A DNA stretch of 64,000 bases from an uncultured Bacilli bacterium (GTDB lineage Bacteria > Bacillota_I > Bacilli_A > RF39 > UBA660), in NCBI GenBank assembly GCA_934101185.1, contig CAKOQD010000001.1:186001-250000 (forward strand), written 5' to 3'. Below, one piece after another: positions 36,137 through 45,219 of the stretch (the stretch's first letter is position 1; each line of letters starts with the position of its first letter). Under the pieces are notes generated by a model that was given only the letters and a program-made list of their open reading frames with translations, ran no database searches and was not told where the DNA came from. The position numbers were made by a program, and so were the translations under genes.

Positions 36137-36424
36137 TTAATCTTCTAATTTTACTACTAATGCACGAATAATATTTTCGCTAATATTAACGATATGATTA
36201 AACTCATCTATTGCATCTACTGTAGCTTCAACTGTGAAAAGGAAATAGTAACCTTTTTTATGTTTTTTAATTTCATAAGCTAAATCTCTTTGACCCATGT
36301 CTTTAACTTCTAAAACATTACTATTAAACTTTTCAAATGTTTCCTTTACATCATCAGCAACCTTTTTAATAGCAGCTTCATCAAGAGTAGGCTTAACAAT
36401 AAACATTATTTCATACTTTCTCAT
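36137..36424 (-). CDS. rpsF: Ribosomal protein S6
   Basis: A 95-residue protein (MRKYEIMFIVKPTLDEAAIKK...) with the ferredoxin-like fold and the conserved DMGQRDLAYEIKKHKKGYY. The ATG at 36424 has AAAGGAGGTG upstream and is preferred over a longer frame from 36487 that would start inside the leader. First gene of the rpsF-ssb-rpsR operon. Confidence 0.96.
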   Translation of the reverse strand: MRKYEIMFIVKPTLDEAAIKKVADDVKETFEKFNSNVLEVKDMGQRDLAYEIKKHKKGYYFLFTVEATVDAIDEFNHIVNISENIIRALVVKLED

Positions 36425-36485
36425 TTTTTGCACCTCCTTTTGGACTCTGGCCTTTAATAAAGGCAAGGAGTAACTTAATACTCGC
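36425..36485 (-). promoter_or_regulatory. Structured leader of rpsF (possible S6 leader)
   Basis: In the transcript, ACTCCTTGCC, a hairpin of GCCTTTA and TAAAGGC, then CAGAGTCC precede the ribosome binding site. A conserved autoregulatory leader before rpsF is known in Firmicutes; this looks like one, but I cannot check the covariance model here. Confidence 0.45.
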
Positions 36486-36489
36486 ACAT

Positions 36490-36519
36490 ATTATACCAAT
36501 AAATTATATGTTTTTGCAA
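36490..36519 (-). promoter_or_regulatory. Promoter of rpsF-ssb-rpsR
   Basis: TTGCAA (36519-36514), an 18-base spacer ending in TGG, and TATAAT (36495-36490). Extended -10 promoter, about 65 bases before rpsF. Confidence 0.75.
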
Positions 36520-36536
36520 GTGTTTTTATAGAAAAA

Positions 36537-37121
36537 TTAGCAATTGTCTTCAATATTACACTTATTAATAAGATTAGCGATATAAACAAGTTGCTTCTTT
36601 GTACCTATTTTACAAGTAGTAAGTACCAAAACATTTTTCATTTTTTCTCTTTTTATAACTATAGAACTATTCCTACTTTCCTCATAAAAAGAAGAAACTT
36701 TATAAACATATTTGTTATCAGAATAATAAACATTTACAACATCACCAATCACAAGCTCATTAAGTCTTTTAAAATACGCAGTATTAACATTACCACTATG
36801 AGCAGCAAGGATAAGAGTACCTCCAATAACATCAGGCATATCAGAAGGAGAAATTATAGCAACATTTTTATTCACATCATTTAAATCAGAATCAAAAGAA
36901 TAAAACTTTCTATCTAAATCAATTTTATCAATTACAATTTTCCCAATAGCCTCATCCAAAGAAGAAACAGGATTATCAACACCATCAACTTCCATAACAG
37001 AAAACAAAGGAATAGACTCATCATAATAAATAAATTTCACATCAACAAAAATATTAGAATAAGTAAGAAAAAGAAATAAAAGTATTAATGATACAAAACT
37101 TCCTCTAATATTTTTTAACAT
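36537..37121 (-). CDS. Sortase paired with the adjacent adhesin, with an unusual active-site Arg position
   Basis: A 194-residue sortase with an N-terminal membrane anchor (about residues 8-28), the catalytic His in LILAAHSG (H108) and Cys in LVLTTC (C170). In sortases the third catalytic residue is an Arg just before the last strand (RLVV pattern); here that position reads KKQLVYIA, with Lys 176 and Gln 177. It overlaps the adhesin gene by 17 bases and is very likely dedicated to its VPDTG signal. Class not decided (short, A/D-like). Confidence 0.85.
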   Translation of the reverse strand: MLKNIRGSFVSLILLFLFLTYSNIFVDVKFIYYDESIPLFSVMEVDGVDNPVSSLDEAIGKIVIDKIDLDRKFYSFDSDLNDVNKNVAIISPSDMPDVIGGTLILAAHSGNVNTAYFKRLNELVIGDVVNVYYSDNKYVYKVSSFYEESRNSSIVIKREKMKNVLVLTTCKIGTKKQLVYIANLINKCNIEDNC

Positions 37122-39147
37122 AGTAAATCACCACACAAAGACTAACAGCAAAAAATATCAAACACACTTTAACTATAAATGAAAAAGAAACTTCTCCTGT
37201 ATCAGGAACTTTTACAAGCATATTATTAGTCATATTAATCTTAATAACTTCATTTTCATCCTTTATTTCAAAACAATTAGGTTTATCATCAAGTTTATAT
37301 CCAGAAGGAGCAAGAGACTCATAAATACAATAAGTACCAGCATCCAAATTATCTAATCGAATCATACCATCATTATCAGTCTTACCATCATAAACTAATT
37401 TATCAAAATCTTTAAAATATATCTTAAAATAAGCATTAGACAATCTCTTAAGACCACTACCATCAGTTTTTATAAATAGTAATTTGCCTTTTTTTCTCTC
37501 GTTAGATATTTCAACATCAATTACTTTTCCATCCGAATCAACATCAAAATAAACCTTATCTAAAGACAATTTATAATACTTTGGAGCAACCTTTTCTATC
37601 AAATAATATTTTCCAATCTTAACATTATCAAAGATCAGCATCCCATCATCATCAGTTTTACCACTAAAAACCATCTTATCATTATAATCATATACTTCGA
37701 TAAAAGCATCAGAAAGTTTCAAATCTAAACTCTTATCAACTTTAGTAAATATAACTTTGGAAGGACGTAAGTTTTCAAGTTCATAAACATATTCTTTTTC
37801 CAGAGCAACATTAACATTAAAATCTTTAACAAAATTATAACCATCAGCACCACTAATCTGAGAAATACTATATTTTCCATATGGTAAAGTAGCAAAAGCA
37901 ACTCCATCTGTATTTGTACATATCTTTGAAACAAAATTAGAACTAGAATCTTTAATTTCAAAACATGCATTACTTTCTGAAACTAACTCCTCACCAGTAC
38001 CACCCTTCTTTTTCTTAATTATAATCTTGCCATTTATAACCTCATCAGAAACATCAATATCAACATTCAAATGATCTTTATCAATAACAACATCATAAAC
38101 CTTATCATTTTTTTTATACCCAACTGGAGCTTTAACCTCTTTAATCTTGTAACTTCCATAATCTAAAAACAACTCCCCAAATCCTTTATCATTAATTGTA
38201 ATCTTACCAACCGATTTACCATTTAAATCAAAAACTTCATAAATAGCGCCAGCTAACTTAGCATCTCCTTGGGCTTCAAAAGAATTATTTAAGGAATCAA
38301 TTTTATTCAATCTGACTGTACCACCCGTTACTTCAACATCAAAACTAAAACTAGGAATACTAGGATTACCAACAGAAATAATATCCTGATAATTAGAACT
38401 AGCAAAAAGAGCAAAAGATTCACTAGTTCTTGAAGACTTTTTATAAGTTAATTTATCACTACCTATTTTAATCGCAGTAATCTTGAGCTTATTACCATTT
38501 CTTGTAACTTTAATATTTTTCAAAGAACTAACTAAATTAAAATTAGATAAAACCTTATTAGTATCATTAATATCTATAGATTCACCCAATTTAATTCTAT
38601 ACTTTTTTGAAGCAAAACTAGGTTTTGCTAAATGTTCTTTAACTAACTTATTAATCTCAGCAACTTCCTTACTATAAAGACTTTTATTAGGACTAGCATT
38701 TCTACTAGATTTAAAAGTCCAAGTAAGATCAGGCCTCATAATTCTCCATATCATAACTTGCGTAATACCATACCATTTTTTAGCAGTATGATCAACATTA
38801 TTATCCTTATAGCCATATCCATAATATGCAATAAGTTTAATTTTTTCAAACTTACTAGTAGTAAGCTTAGAGTTGTTAATTATATTCTTATCACCAGTTA
38901 TCATTGAATGACTCCCTTTTGAAGAACCATCTAATTTAGTTTCTGGTTCAATACAATAATAAACTCTATTATCAACACTAGACTTTATCATCCAACTATT
39001 ATAATCCATGAGATTTAAACCTTCATCCGCAAAAATAGTAAAGCCAGAATTAGGATGATGCACCTCATATAGCTTTCCATTATAAGAAGCAGCATCAACC
39101 TCTAAAAAAATAATAAAAAATAATAAAACTAAAAACATTCTCTTCAT
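37105..39147 (-). CDS. Surface adhesin with thioester domain, SpaA repeats and sortase signal
   Basis: A 680-residue cell-wall protein. Signal peptide (about residues 1-20), then a thioester domain: Cys 65 in VYYCIEPE and Gln 130 in GITQVMIW are the pair that forms an internal thioester in Gram-positive adhesins. Four SpaA/Cna-B type repeats follow (roughly 270-370, 371-460, 461-555, 556-640; AGAIYEVFD, FEIKDSS, AFIEVYDYN, AYFKIYF). The end has VPDTG (647-651), a hydrophobic span and a KKY tail. It is made with its own sortase and should be covalently attached to the wall. Host-surface covalent binding is inferred from the family. Confidence 0.9.
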   Translation of the reverse strand: MKRMFLVLLFFIIFLEVDAASYNGKLYEVHHPNSGFTIFADEGLNLMDYNSWMIKSSVDNRVYYCIEPETKLDGSSKGSHSMITGDKNIINNSKLTTSKFEKIKLIAYYGYGYKDNNVDHTAKKWYGITQVMIWRIMRPDLTWTFKSSRNASPNKSLYSKEVAEINKLVKEHLAKPSFASKKYRIKLGESIDINDTNKVLSNFNLVSSLKNIKVTRNGNKLKITAIKIGSDKLTYKKSSRTSESFALFASSNYQDIISVGNPSIPSFSFDVEVTGGTVRLNKIDSLNNSFEAQGDAKLAGAIYEVFDLNGKSVGKITINDKGFGELFLDYGSYKIKEVKAPVGYKKNDKVYDVVIDKDHLNVDIDVSDEVINGKIIIKKKKGGTGEELVSESNACFEIKDSSSNFVSKICTNTDGVAFATLPYGKYSISQISGADGYNFVKDFNVNVALEKEYVYELENLRPSKVIFTKVDKSLDLKLSDAFIEVYDYNDKMVFSGKTDDDGMLIFDNVKIGKYYLIEKVAPKYYKLSLDKVYFDVDSDGKVIDVEISNERKKGKLLFIKTDGSGLKRLSNAYFKIYFKDFDKLVYDGKTDNDGMIRLDNLDAGTYCIYESLAPSGYKLDDKPNCFEIKDENEVIKINMTNNMLVKVPDTGEVSFSFIVKVCLIFFAVSLCVVIYYVKKY

Positions 39148-39191
39148 AAAACACCTCCTAACTATTCAAAGAATAATGTCTTTACAAAAAC

Positions 39192-39220
39192 ACTATATAC
39201 TATTAAAACTGACTTGTAAA
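39192..39220 (-). promoter_or_regulatory. Promoter of the adhesin-sortase operon
   Basis: TTTACA (39220-39215), 17 bases, TATAGT (39197-39192), about 45 bases before the adhesin ATG, which has AGGAGGTG. Confidence 0.65.
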
Positions 39221-39297
39221 ATGGCACTTTTTAAAATTTCACCACTAAAAATAATACCAAAATTAAAATTTGAACAAAAAAAAGACATTTAAGTTAC

Positions 39298-39323
39298 AAA
39301 AAATGTATTCCCAATACATTTTT
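39298..39323. terminator. Second hairpin between ftsH and the adhesin
   Basis: AAAAATGTATT and AATACATTTTT around GGG form a stem with A and T runs on both sides. It may back up the ftsH terminator. Confidence 0.6.
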
Positions 39324-39364
39324 AACAAACTTCAAAGTAACAAAATATCTATTTTTATTAAAAT

Positions 39365-39394
39365 GAAAAAAATTAGAAAATTTTACTTTTCTAA
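39365..39394 (-). terminator. Terminator of ftsH
   Basis: TTAGAAAA and TTTTCTAA form a stem overlapping the last ftsH codons and stop, followed on the minus strand by a run of seven T. Confidence 0.8.
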
Positions 39395-41344
39395 TTCTTT
39401 CTTCAACTCATCTTTACTCATTTTAGTATATCCTTTAATTCCCTTTTCCTTGGCAAGAGATTTAAGTTCATCTAAAGCATTATCATCTTTTTCCTCTTTT
39501 TTTACTTCTTCATCTTTCATTTTACCATTTTCTACTAAATAATCAATTTGTTCTTTAGTAAGAGTTTCATATTTAACAAGATTTTCTGCAATTAAATCAA
39601 CAAGCTTCATATTATTCTTAATAATGTCTTCAGTTTTCTTATAACATTCATCTATTATCTTTCTAATTTCCTTATCAATTTCAAAAGCAACTTGATCTGA
39701 GAAGTTTCTAGATTTATTATAATCTCTGCCTAAGAAAACACTAGATTCATTTTGTTCCAATTGCATTGGTCCAAGTTCACTCATGCCATATTCACAAACC
39801 ATAGCTCTAGCTATCTTAGTAGCACGTTCAATATCATTTGAAGCACCAGTTGTAATATCATCAAATACCAAACTTTCAGTAACACGACCAGCAAGTAAAG
39901 TAGAAATAGTTTCTAAAAGTTCTCTCTTAGTAGTATGCATTCTTTCATCTTCGCTTTGGATATTAGTATACCCACCAGCCATACCGCGTGGAATAATAGT
40001 AACTTTTTGAACAATATTAGATTGTTCAAGCTTCAATCCCGCAACAACATGACCAGCTTCATGATAAGCAGTAATCTTTTTATCCTCTTTAGTAATATTT
40101 CTTGAAGTTTTAGCAGGCCCCATTAATACTCTGTCATGCGCCTCATCAATTTCAGTCATAGTAACTTCATTTTTATCACGTCTAACCGCAAGAAGTGCAG
40201 CTTCGTTAAGTAAGTTCTCCAAATCAGCACCAGAAAAACCAGAAGTTCTCTTAGCTAGATTATCCAATGTAACATCCTTAGCTAAAACTTTATTCTTAGC
40301 ATGTACACTAAGTATTTCTTTTCTTTCATTAAAATCAGGTAAAGAAACAGTAACTTGTCTATCAAACCTTCCTGGTCTAAGAAGAGCAGGATCCAAAACA
40401 TCAGGTCTATTAGTAGCGGCAATAATTATTATTCCTTCATTAGCACCAAATCCATCCATTTCTGTAAGCAATTGATTTAAGGTTTGTTCCCTTTCATCAT
40501 GTCCTCCACCTAAACCAGTACCTCTTTGTCTACCAACAGCATCTATTTCATCAATAAATATTAAACATGGAGCAGTTTGTTTAGCCTGTTTAAACATATC
40601 TCTCACACGACTAGCACCAACACCTACAAAAAGTTCCACAAAATCAGAACCACTTATATAGTAAAATGGTACATTAGCCTCTCCTGCAACTGCACGTGCA
40701 AGTAAAGTTTTACCAGTCCCTGGAGGGCCAACTAATAAAATACCCTTTGGTATTCTAGCACCAAGTTTTTGAAATTTCTTTGGATTCTTCAAAAAATCAA
40801 TAAGTTCTTTAACTTCAACCTTTTCTTCTTTTAAACCTGCAACGTCATCAAAAGTCACTTTATTTTTATCAGTATGAAGTTTTGCTTTACTCTTTCCAAA
40901 ATCAAAAGATTTAGAACCATTCCCTACTTGTTTTGATAAGAAATAAAACGCAAGTCCAACCAATATTATAAAAGGTAACACATTAACAACAATCATAAGC
41001 AAAGAACTATTTTCTGGATTCTTATCAGTAGTAACCTTTAAACTATTTTTCTCAGCAATATCAACTATATTTGATATTATGCTATCAGAATAAGGAACAT
41101 CAACAACAAAAGTTTCTTTATCTTGATAATCAGACAATTTACCTTTTATTTCATAAACAGAAGAATTAGAACGTGGAACGACAGTAAGTTCTGTTATACT
41201 TCCCTTATTCAAGTTATCAATAAATTCATCATATGTAAATTTATGTTCTTTAGCAGAAAAAACGTTAAATAAAACAAAAATTAATGCAAAAAACATAAAT
41301 ATAGATATGTATTGAAATACATTTCTTTTAGCATTATTTTTCAT
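39383..41344 (-). CDS. ftsH: ATP-dependent membrane zinc metalloprotease FtsH
   Basis: A 653-residue AAA+ protease. Two membrane spans (about residues 10-30 and 115-136) frame a short extracellular domain; then the AAA domain with Walker A GPPGTGKT (about 207-214), Walker B CLIFIDEIDAVG and the SRH DPALLRPGRFDRQ; then the peptidase domain with HEAGH (zinc ligands). Degrades membrane and regulatory proteins. It follows tilS as in B. subtilis, although hprT, normally between them, is missing. Confidence 0.98.
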   Translation of the reverse strand: MKNNAKRNVFQYISIFMFFALIFVLFNVFSAKEHKFTYDEFIDNLNKGSITELTVVPRSNSSVYEIKGKLSDYQDKETFVVDVPYSDSIISNIVDIAEKNSLKVTTDKNPENSSLLMIVVNVLPFIILVGLAFYFLSKQVGNGSKSFDFGKSKAKLHTDKNKVTFDDVAGLKEEKVEVKELIDFLKNPKKFQKLGARIPKGILLVGPPGTGKTLLARAVAGEANVPFYYISGSDFVELFVGVGASRVRDMFKQAKQTAPCLIFIDEIDAVGRQRGTGLGGGHDEREQTLNQLLTEMDGFGANEGIIIIAATNRPDVLDPALLRPGRFDRQVTVSLPDFNERKEILSVHAKNKVLAKDVTLDNLAKRTSGFSGADLENLLNEAALLAVRRDKNEVTMTEIDEAHDRVLMGPAKTSRNITKEDKKITAYHEAGHVVAGLKLEQSNIVQKVTIIPRGMAGGYTNIQSEDERMHTTKRELLETISTLLAGRVTESLVFDDITTGASNDIERATKIARAMVCEYGMSELGPMQLEQNESSVFLGRDYNKSRNFSDQVAFEIDKEIRKIIDECYKKTEDIIKNNMKLVDLIAENLVKYETLTKEQIDYLVENGKMKDEEVKKEEKDDNALDELKSLAKEKGIKGYTKMSKDELKKELEK

Positions 41345-41360
41345 AAAAAATTCCTCCTTT

Positions 41361-42680
41361 TCATTTATACCATAATATTATATCACACTTTTTATTTTTT
41401 GGAATATCAAACTTAGATTTTTTAATACCAGGTATCCATAACACATTATCATTAGAATCAACCACAATAGGCCAACTATCTCGTTCAGCAATTGGAATCT
41501 TAGAATCAATAAAAATATCTTTTACTTTTTTTGTTCCATTCATATTCTTAACACACATCTTATCACCAGATCTTCTGGTTCTAACAATAATGGGTAAAAC
41601 TATATCCTCGCTACTTAATCTGCAACAACAATTATCATTTTTATCTAAAAATGAAACTCTTTCTATAGTTTTATTGTTGGGTAATAAAACACTATTTCCA
41701 AGCTCAATTTCATAATTATCTATTTGTTTAGTTTCAAAATCAATATATAATTTATCATATTTCTTAACAACCTTAACATTATTAGGAAGGTTAACAAAAC
41801 CATTAGATTTATTTGAGTTAATAAGATTTATAACCAAATCAACATGGACATCATTTATAAGAATCATATCATCTTGATAAAAATCTTCAAGCATTAAATA
41901 AATAATTTTAGTTTTAAAAATATCTTCAGCCTTTTTAAATTCAATAATATCCAAAATATGATCATTATAAACACTATCAATCATACTCTTAATTTGTTCG
42001 TTAATATAGTTATCATACATTATTAAAGTATTACTATACTTCAAAAACTTCTTATGAACATTTTTATCTTCATTCTTAAGAAATGGCAATACTACTCTTC
42101 TATACCTATTTCGAGTATGAATATCCATAAAATTAGTTTTATCAATCACATAATCTATGTTATTTTTATTATCATAAGAAATAAGTTCATCTTTAGTCGC
42201 AAAAATAAGCGGACGAATAATTCGATAGAATCCCTTATCAACATCCATTTTAAATCCACTATAACCAGATAAATTAGAACCTCTAACAATCTTCATCAAA
42301 ACAGTTTCTATCAAATCATCTCCATGATGAGCAGTCATTAAATAATTAGCACTATATTTTTTTACTATCTCTTCAAAAAAATTATACCTAATATTTCTAG
42401 CCTCATTTTCAAAATTATCCTCTCCATAATTTTCAATAGTCATTCCTTCAAAAACTATATTTTTAGAAGCACAATAACTTTCTAACCATTTCATTTCATC
42501 ATAACTTTCATTCCTAACATTATGATTAACATGACAACAAATAATAGAAATACCAATATTATCTCTGTACTTCATTAACATATTAAGAAGAGCCATAGAA
42601 TCAGGCCCTCCAGAGCAACCAACAACTACAATATCGTCATTTTTTAAAAGATTATCTAAATATAAAAAAACTTCATTCAT
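41361..42680 (-). CDS. tilS: tRNA(Ile)-lysidine synthase
   Basis: A 439-residue enzyme that converts C34 of the AUA-reading tRNA(Ile) to lysidine. The PP-loop SGGPDSMALL (residues 23-32) and HHGDDLIETVLMK are seen, and a TilS C-terminal domain (about 370-435). The ATG at 42680 with GGTGAT upstream is chosen; the open frame extends 45 codons further, over divIC, without support. Order divIC-tilS-ftsH is conserved. Confidence 0.95.
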   Translation of the reverse strand: MNEVFLYLDNLLKNDDIVVVGCSGGPDSMALLNMLMKYRDNIGISIICCHVNHNVRNESYDEMKWLESYCASKNIVFEGMTIENYGEDNFENEARNIRYNFFEEIVKKYSANYLMTAHHGDDLIETVLMKIVRGSNLSGYSGFKMDVDKGFYRIIRPLIFATKDELISYDNKNNIDYVIDKTNFMDIHTRNRYRRVVLPFLKNEDKNVHKKFLKYSNTLIMYDNYINEQIKSMIDSVYNDHILDIIEFKKAEDIFKTKIIYLMLEDFYQDDMILINDVHVDLVINLINSNKSNGFVNLPNNVKVVKKYDKLYIDFETKQIDNYEIELGNSVLLPNNKTIERVSFLDKNDNCCCRLSSEDIVLPIIVRTRRSGDKMCVKNMNGTKKVKDIFIDSKIPIAERDSWPIVVDSNDNVLWIPGIKKSKFDIPKNKKCDIILWYK

Positions 42681-42747
42681 AAAAATCACCACATATATAA
42701 TATATTTATTTATAAAAAATTTCAACGAAAAAATAATAACAAAGTTA

Positions 42748-43044
42748 TTATTTAATTCTAATAATATATTCTCCTTCACCTGAATACATAAACTTTTCCC
42801 TAGCATATTTAGCAATATAATCAGGATCTTGTAATTTATTAACTTCAGATTTTAATGTTTCTTCTTCTTCTTTAAGACTAACTAAAGTTCCAGAAAGTTC
42901 TTTTTGTTCTTTCTTAAGTTCAACAACATTCTTAAATGTTCCACCAATATAAGTAATAACAAAGAAATTAGTGACTAAGCAAAAAACAGTAATTAAAAAA
43001 GCACGTTTAAAATTAGTTTTAACTTTTCTTCTTTTTTTCGCCAT
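42748..43044 (-). CDS. divIC: Septum formation initiator DivIC (FtsB family)
   Basis: A 98-residue bitopic division protein: basic N-terminus (AKKRRKVKTNFKR), one span (about residues 16-36) and an extracellular coiled coil (about 40-70) ending in DPDYIAKYAREKFMYSGEGE, the typical FtsB/DivIC end. Forms a complex with FtsL and DivIB at the septum. The ATG at 43044 is preceded by GTAGGTG. It follows yabQ, as in B. subtilis. Confidence 0.92.
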   Translation of the reverse strand: MAKKRRKVKTNFKRAFLITVFCLVTNFFVITYIGGTFKNVVELKKEQKELSGTLVSLKEEEETLKSEVNKLQDPDYIAKYAREKFMYSGEGEYIIRIK

Positions 43045-43120
43045 TATTATAGTCACCTACCTTCTACCATAAATAATAGCAAAAGACAAGAAAATATTCA
43101 ATAAATTAGACAAAAAAACA

Positions 43121-43411
43121 CTAAAGTTTACACTTTAAATGTCTAATAATAAATTTAATAATAAAATATGAAATAATTATTCCAAATAAAAAGAAAAAAG
43201 CATAATAAAGATTTAAAATACCACTATTTATATTAATAACAATTAATATAAATATAAAAGTATAAAATAACATAAAAACTAAATTATATAAAAATCTAAA
43301 AAAAATCTTATAATGAAGCAATCTTTTTTTTAAAAGTAAAAATATCAAGCAAAAGAAAAAACTATAAAATAAAATAAAAAGAAAAGTATAAACCTGAACT
43401 TTTAGACTCAT
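43121..43411 (-). CDS. yabQ: YabQ-like spore cortex membrane protein
   Basis: A 96-residue protein with three to four hydrophobic segments and a basic end (KFIIRHLKCKL). The sequence itself is poorly conserved; the call rests mainly on place (yabP-yabQ-divIC order as in B. subtilis), size, membrane character and a four-base ATGA overlap with yabP. In B. subtilis YabQ is needed for cortex formation. The small size is in the range of YabQ homologues outside Bacillus. Confidence 0.75.
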   Translation of the reverse strand: MSLKVQVYTFLFILFYSFFFCLIFLLLKKRLLHYKIFFRFLYNLVFMLFYTFIFILIVININSGILNLYYAFFFLFGIIISYFIIKFIIRHLKCKL

Positions 43412-43689
43412 TTAAAAACTTTTTCAAAAAATGAAGATTGCTTATTTGACTTTTTTAAATCTTCTATATAACTCATACTAATTACCAAACCTTTTATAGA
43501 TACTATACCATCCTTAGTATCTAACCTTATAAGTTCAAGATTTTCTCCCTTAATAGCTAAATATCCCATATTAGTTTCAAGTAAAAATTCCTCATCATCA
43601 AAACTATCAATCTTTAAAACTCCAGTAATATAAATACCATTTCTCTCATTAATACTAATACTATGACTATAACTTATATTATCTTTCAT
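43408..43689 (-). CDS. yabP: YabP/YqfC family sporulation protein
   Basis: A 93-residue protein with the family pattern: SISINERNGIYITGVLKIDSFD followed by a Gly-Leu-rich GYLAIKGENLELIRLD and VSIKGLVISMSYIED (all about residues 7-75). YabP takes part in spore coat and cortex assembly in B. subtilis. The ATG at 43689 has AGGAGGAA upstream; a longer frame from 43743 runs into the terminator of spoVG. Coupled with yabQ. Confidence 0.85.
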   Translation of the reverse strand: MKDNISYSHSISINERNGIYITGVLKIDSFDDEEFLLETNMGYLAIKGENLELIRLDTKDGIVSIKGLVISMSYIEDLKKSNKQSSFFEKVFK

Positions 43690-43733
43690 ACTATTCCTCC
43701 TAATCAATAATATGAAAAAAACTAAAAAATATG

Positions 43734-43757
43734 AAAAAAACACACCAAAAGGTGTGT
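43734..43757 (-). terminator. Terminator after spoVG
   Basis: ACACACC, four bases, GGTGTGT followed by seven T on the minus strand. Separates spoVG from yabP. Confidence 0.9.
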
Positions 43758-43768
43758 AAGATACTATA

Positions 43769-44026
43769 TTATTCAGCAGTTTTATATGCTTCTAAAATAG
43801 CTTCTTCAAATAATGCACGAGTTTCAGGATTAATTGGATGTGCTATATCACGATATCCACCAGTTGAAGTTTTTCTACTAGGCATTGCTATAAATAAACC
43901 ATTATCTCCTTCAATTATACGGATATCATGAATTGCAAAACAATCATCAATTAAAACTGATGCAATTCCTTTCATACGAGATCCTTCTTTTTCAACTTTA
44001 CGTACATTTACTGATGTAATTTTCAT
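43769..44026 (-). CDS. spoVG: RNA-binding regulatory protein SpoVG
   Basis: An 85-residue protein with MKITSVNVRKVEKEGSR at the start, GIASVLIDDCFAIHDIRII, FIAMPSRKTSTGGYRDIAHPI and the C-terminal end NPETRALFEEAILEAY. SpoVG is a broad post-transcriptional regulator in Firmicutes that binds RNA and DNA, and affects asymmetric septation in B. subtilis. It has a strong AAAGGAGG. The veg-spoVG neighbourhood is conserved. Confidence 0.97.
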   Translation of the reverse strand: MKITSVNVRKVEKEGSRMKGIASVLIDDCFAIHDIRIIEGDNGLFIAMPSRKTSTGGYRDIAHPINPETRALFEEAILEAYKTAE

Positions 44027-44068
44027 CTTTTAGTTCCTCCTTTTATGAAGCCAACCGCTCCTAATATT

Positions 44069-44097
44069 ATTGTATATTATAGAAAATAAAAAATCAA
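44069..44097 (-). promoter_or_regulatory. Promoter of spoVG
   Basis: TTGATT (44097-44092), 17 bases, TACAAT (44074-44069). It resembles SigA; I see no SigH consensus, which drives spoVG in B. subtilis. Upstream (about 44101-44130) TTTACAA and TTGTAAA form an inverted repeat that could be an operator. Confidence 0.65.
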
Positions 44098-44156
44098 TAT
44101 TATTTACAACATTTTACCAAATATTGTAAACAACAAATGTAATAAAAATTAAATAC

Positions 44157-44375
44157 TTAAGAAATTGAAATGAGTTCAATGTTACCAATTAAAACATCAG
44201 AATAAGAAAAGGATTTAACTATGCCATTAGAACATTTTATCAAAAAAACAAATTTATAAGTACTAGTTATAACACCATAAAATTTTTCAGTCTGATTTCT
44301 AGCACCATTAACTTTAAACAAATATTCCTTACCAATACAAGAAGTAATATTATTTCTAATCTTTTCTATTGTCAT
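44157..44375 (-). CDS. veg: Veg protein
   Basis: A 72-residue protein: TIEKIRNNITSCIGKEYLFKVNGARNQTEKFYGVI followed by two more strands (cited by its ends), the Veg family pattern of a small SH3-like barrel. In B. subtilis Veg stimulates biofilm gene expression and lies between yabG and sspF. Four-base overlap with yabG. Here it is followed by spoVG. Confidence 0.9.
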   Translation of the reverse strand: MTIEKIRNNITSCIGKEYLFKVNGARNQTEKFYGVITSTYKFVFLIKCSNGIVKSFSYSDVLIGNIELISIS

Positions 44376-45166
44376 CTAGGATACCCCACATACATAGTAC
44401 CATTAGTTATAATACCACCTATGCCATCTGTACCATATTTAGTTTTTTGTAAAATTTCGAGTAAATCTATAGGTTTATTTTTATTTGACAAACTTACACT
44501 GCTTGCAATAATTGCAGGATCAAGAGCATGTATATTTATTCTCTTTGGACTACTAGCAAAATTAGCTCCCACTCTAATTAATTCTTCATAATTTGATTGA
44601 CAAGCACCAGCTATTATAATAAGTTTCTCATGATCGTTTTCATACTTTCTAGCATTAATAACAGTTTTAATAAAATTAATACTATTTTTATAATTAGAAT
44701 TACTTAAAATATCAATATCATTTTTATCATAATAAGCATCATGACCAGTAATAACAAGTATATCAGGATTGGTTTCATTCAAATGCTCAAGAATTTGGTT
44801 AGGCATGTCTCTTTCATTTACTACTACTCCATATGACAATATATTAAGTTTTTTATATAAATTCATACATCGTTTTAAATAATCATCATCGGCATCAATA
44901 TGCAGAATTTTACCTGGTAAATAAAAGTACTCATCCCTATCCAACTCAGAAAAAGAAATCATTCGATCAGTCAATTTATCATCATCTAAAATCAGATCGT
45001 TCTCACAATTATTACAATGAACTAAATCTGAAACATTAGCATCAGCCATTAATCTCACATTAAGACCCTTTAAAATAACTACATCATTAGAAATACTAAC
45101 AATTTTAAATACAGTATCATTATTATGTGATTTTCTAGTAACTAAATCACCAACATTAAAAAGCAT
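44372..45166 (-). CDS. yabG: Sporulation-specific protease YabG
   Basis: A 264-residue cysteine-type protease that processes spore coat proteins in B. subtilis. N-terminal KOW/SH3-like part (VGDLVTRKSHNNDTVFKI), then PGKILHIDADDDYL, DILVITGHDAYYDKND and the hallmark IIAGACQSNYEEL plus GANFASSPKRINIHALDPA. Lies between rsmA/sortase and veg, with the same order as B. subtilis apart from the inserted sortase. Good evidence that spore formation is, or was, possible in this lineage. Confidence 0.94.
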   Translation of the reverse strand: MLFNVGDLVTRKSHNNDTVFKIVSISNDVVILKGLNVRLMADANVSDLVHCNNCENDLILDDDKLTDRMISFSELDRDEYFYLPGKILHIDADDDYLKRCMNLYKKLNILSYGVVVNERDMPNQILEHLNETNPDILVITGHDAYYDKNDIDILSNSNYKNSINFIKTVINARKYENDHEKLIIIAGACQSNYEELIRVGANFASSPKRINIHALDPAIIASSVSLSNKNKPIDLLEILQKTKYGTDGIGGIITNGTMYVGYPR

Positions 45167-45219
45167 ATAATCATCTCCAAAAAATTATATGCTAAATACC
45201 AAATAAAATAACTTAAAAA

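Noticed and set aside
36425..36487. N-terminal extension of S6 (start at 36487)
   Set aside because: The extension has no homology to S6 and includes the strong ribosome binding site for the ATG at 36424.
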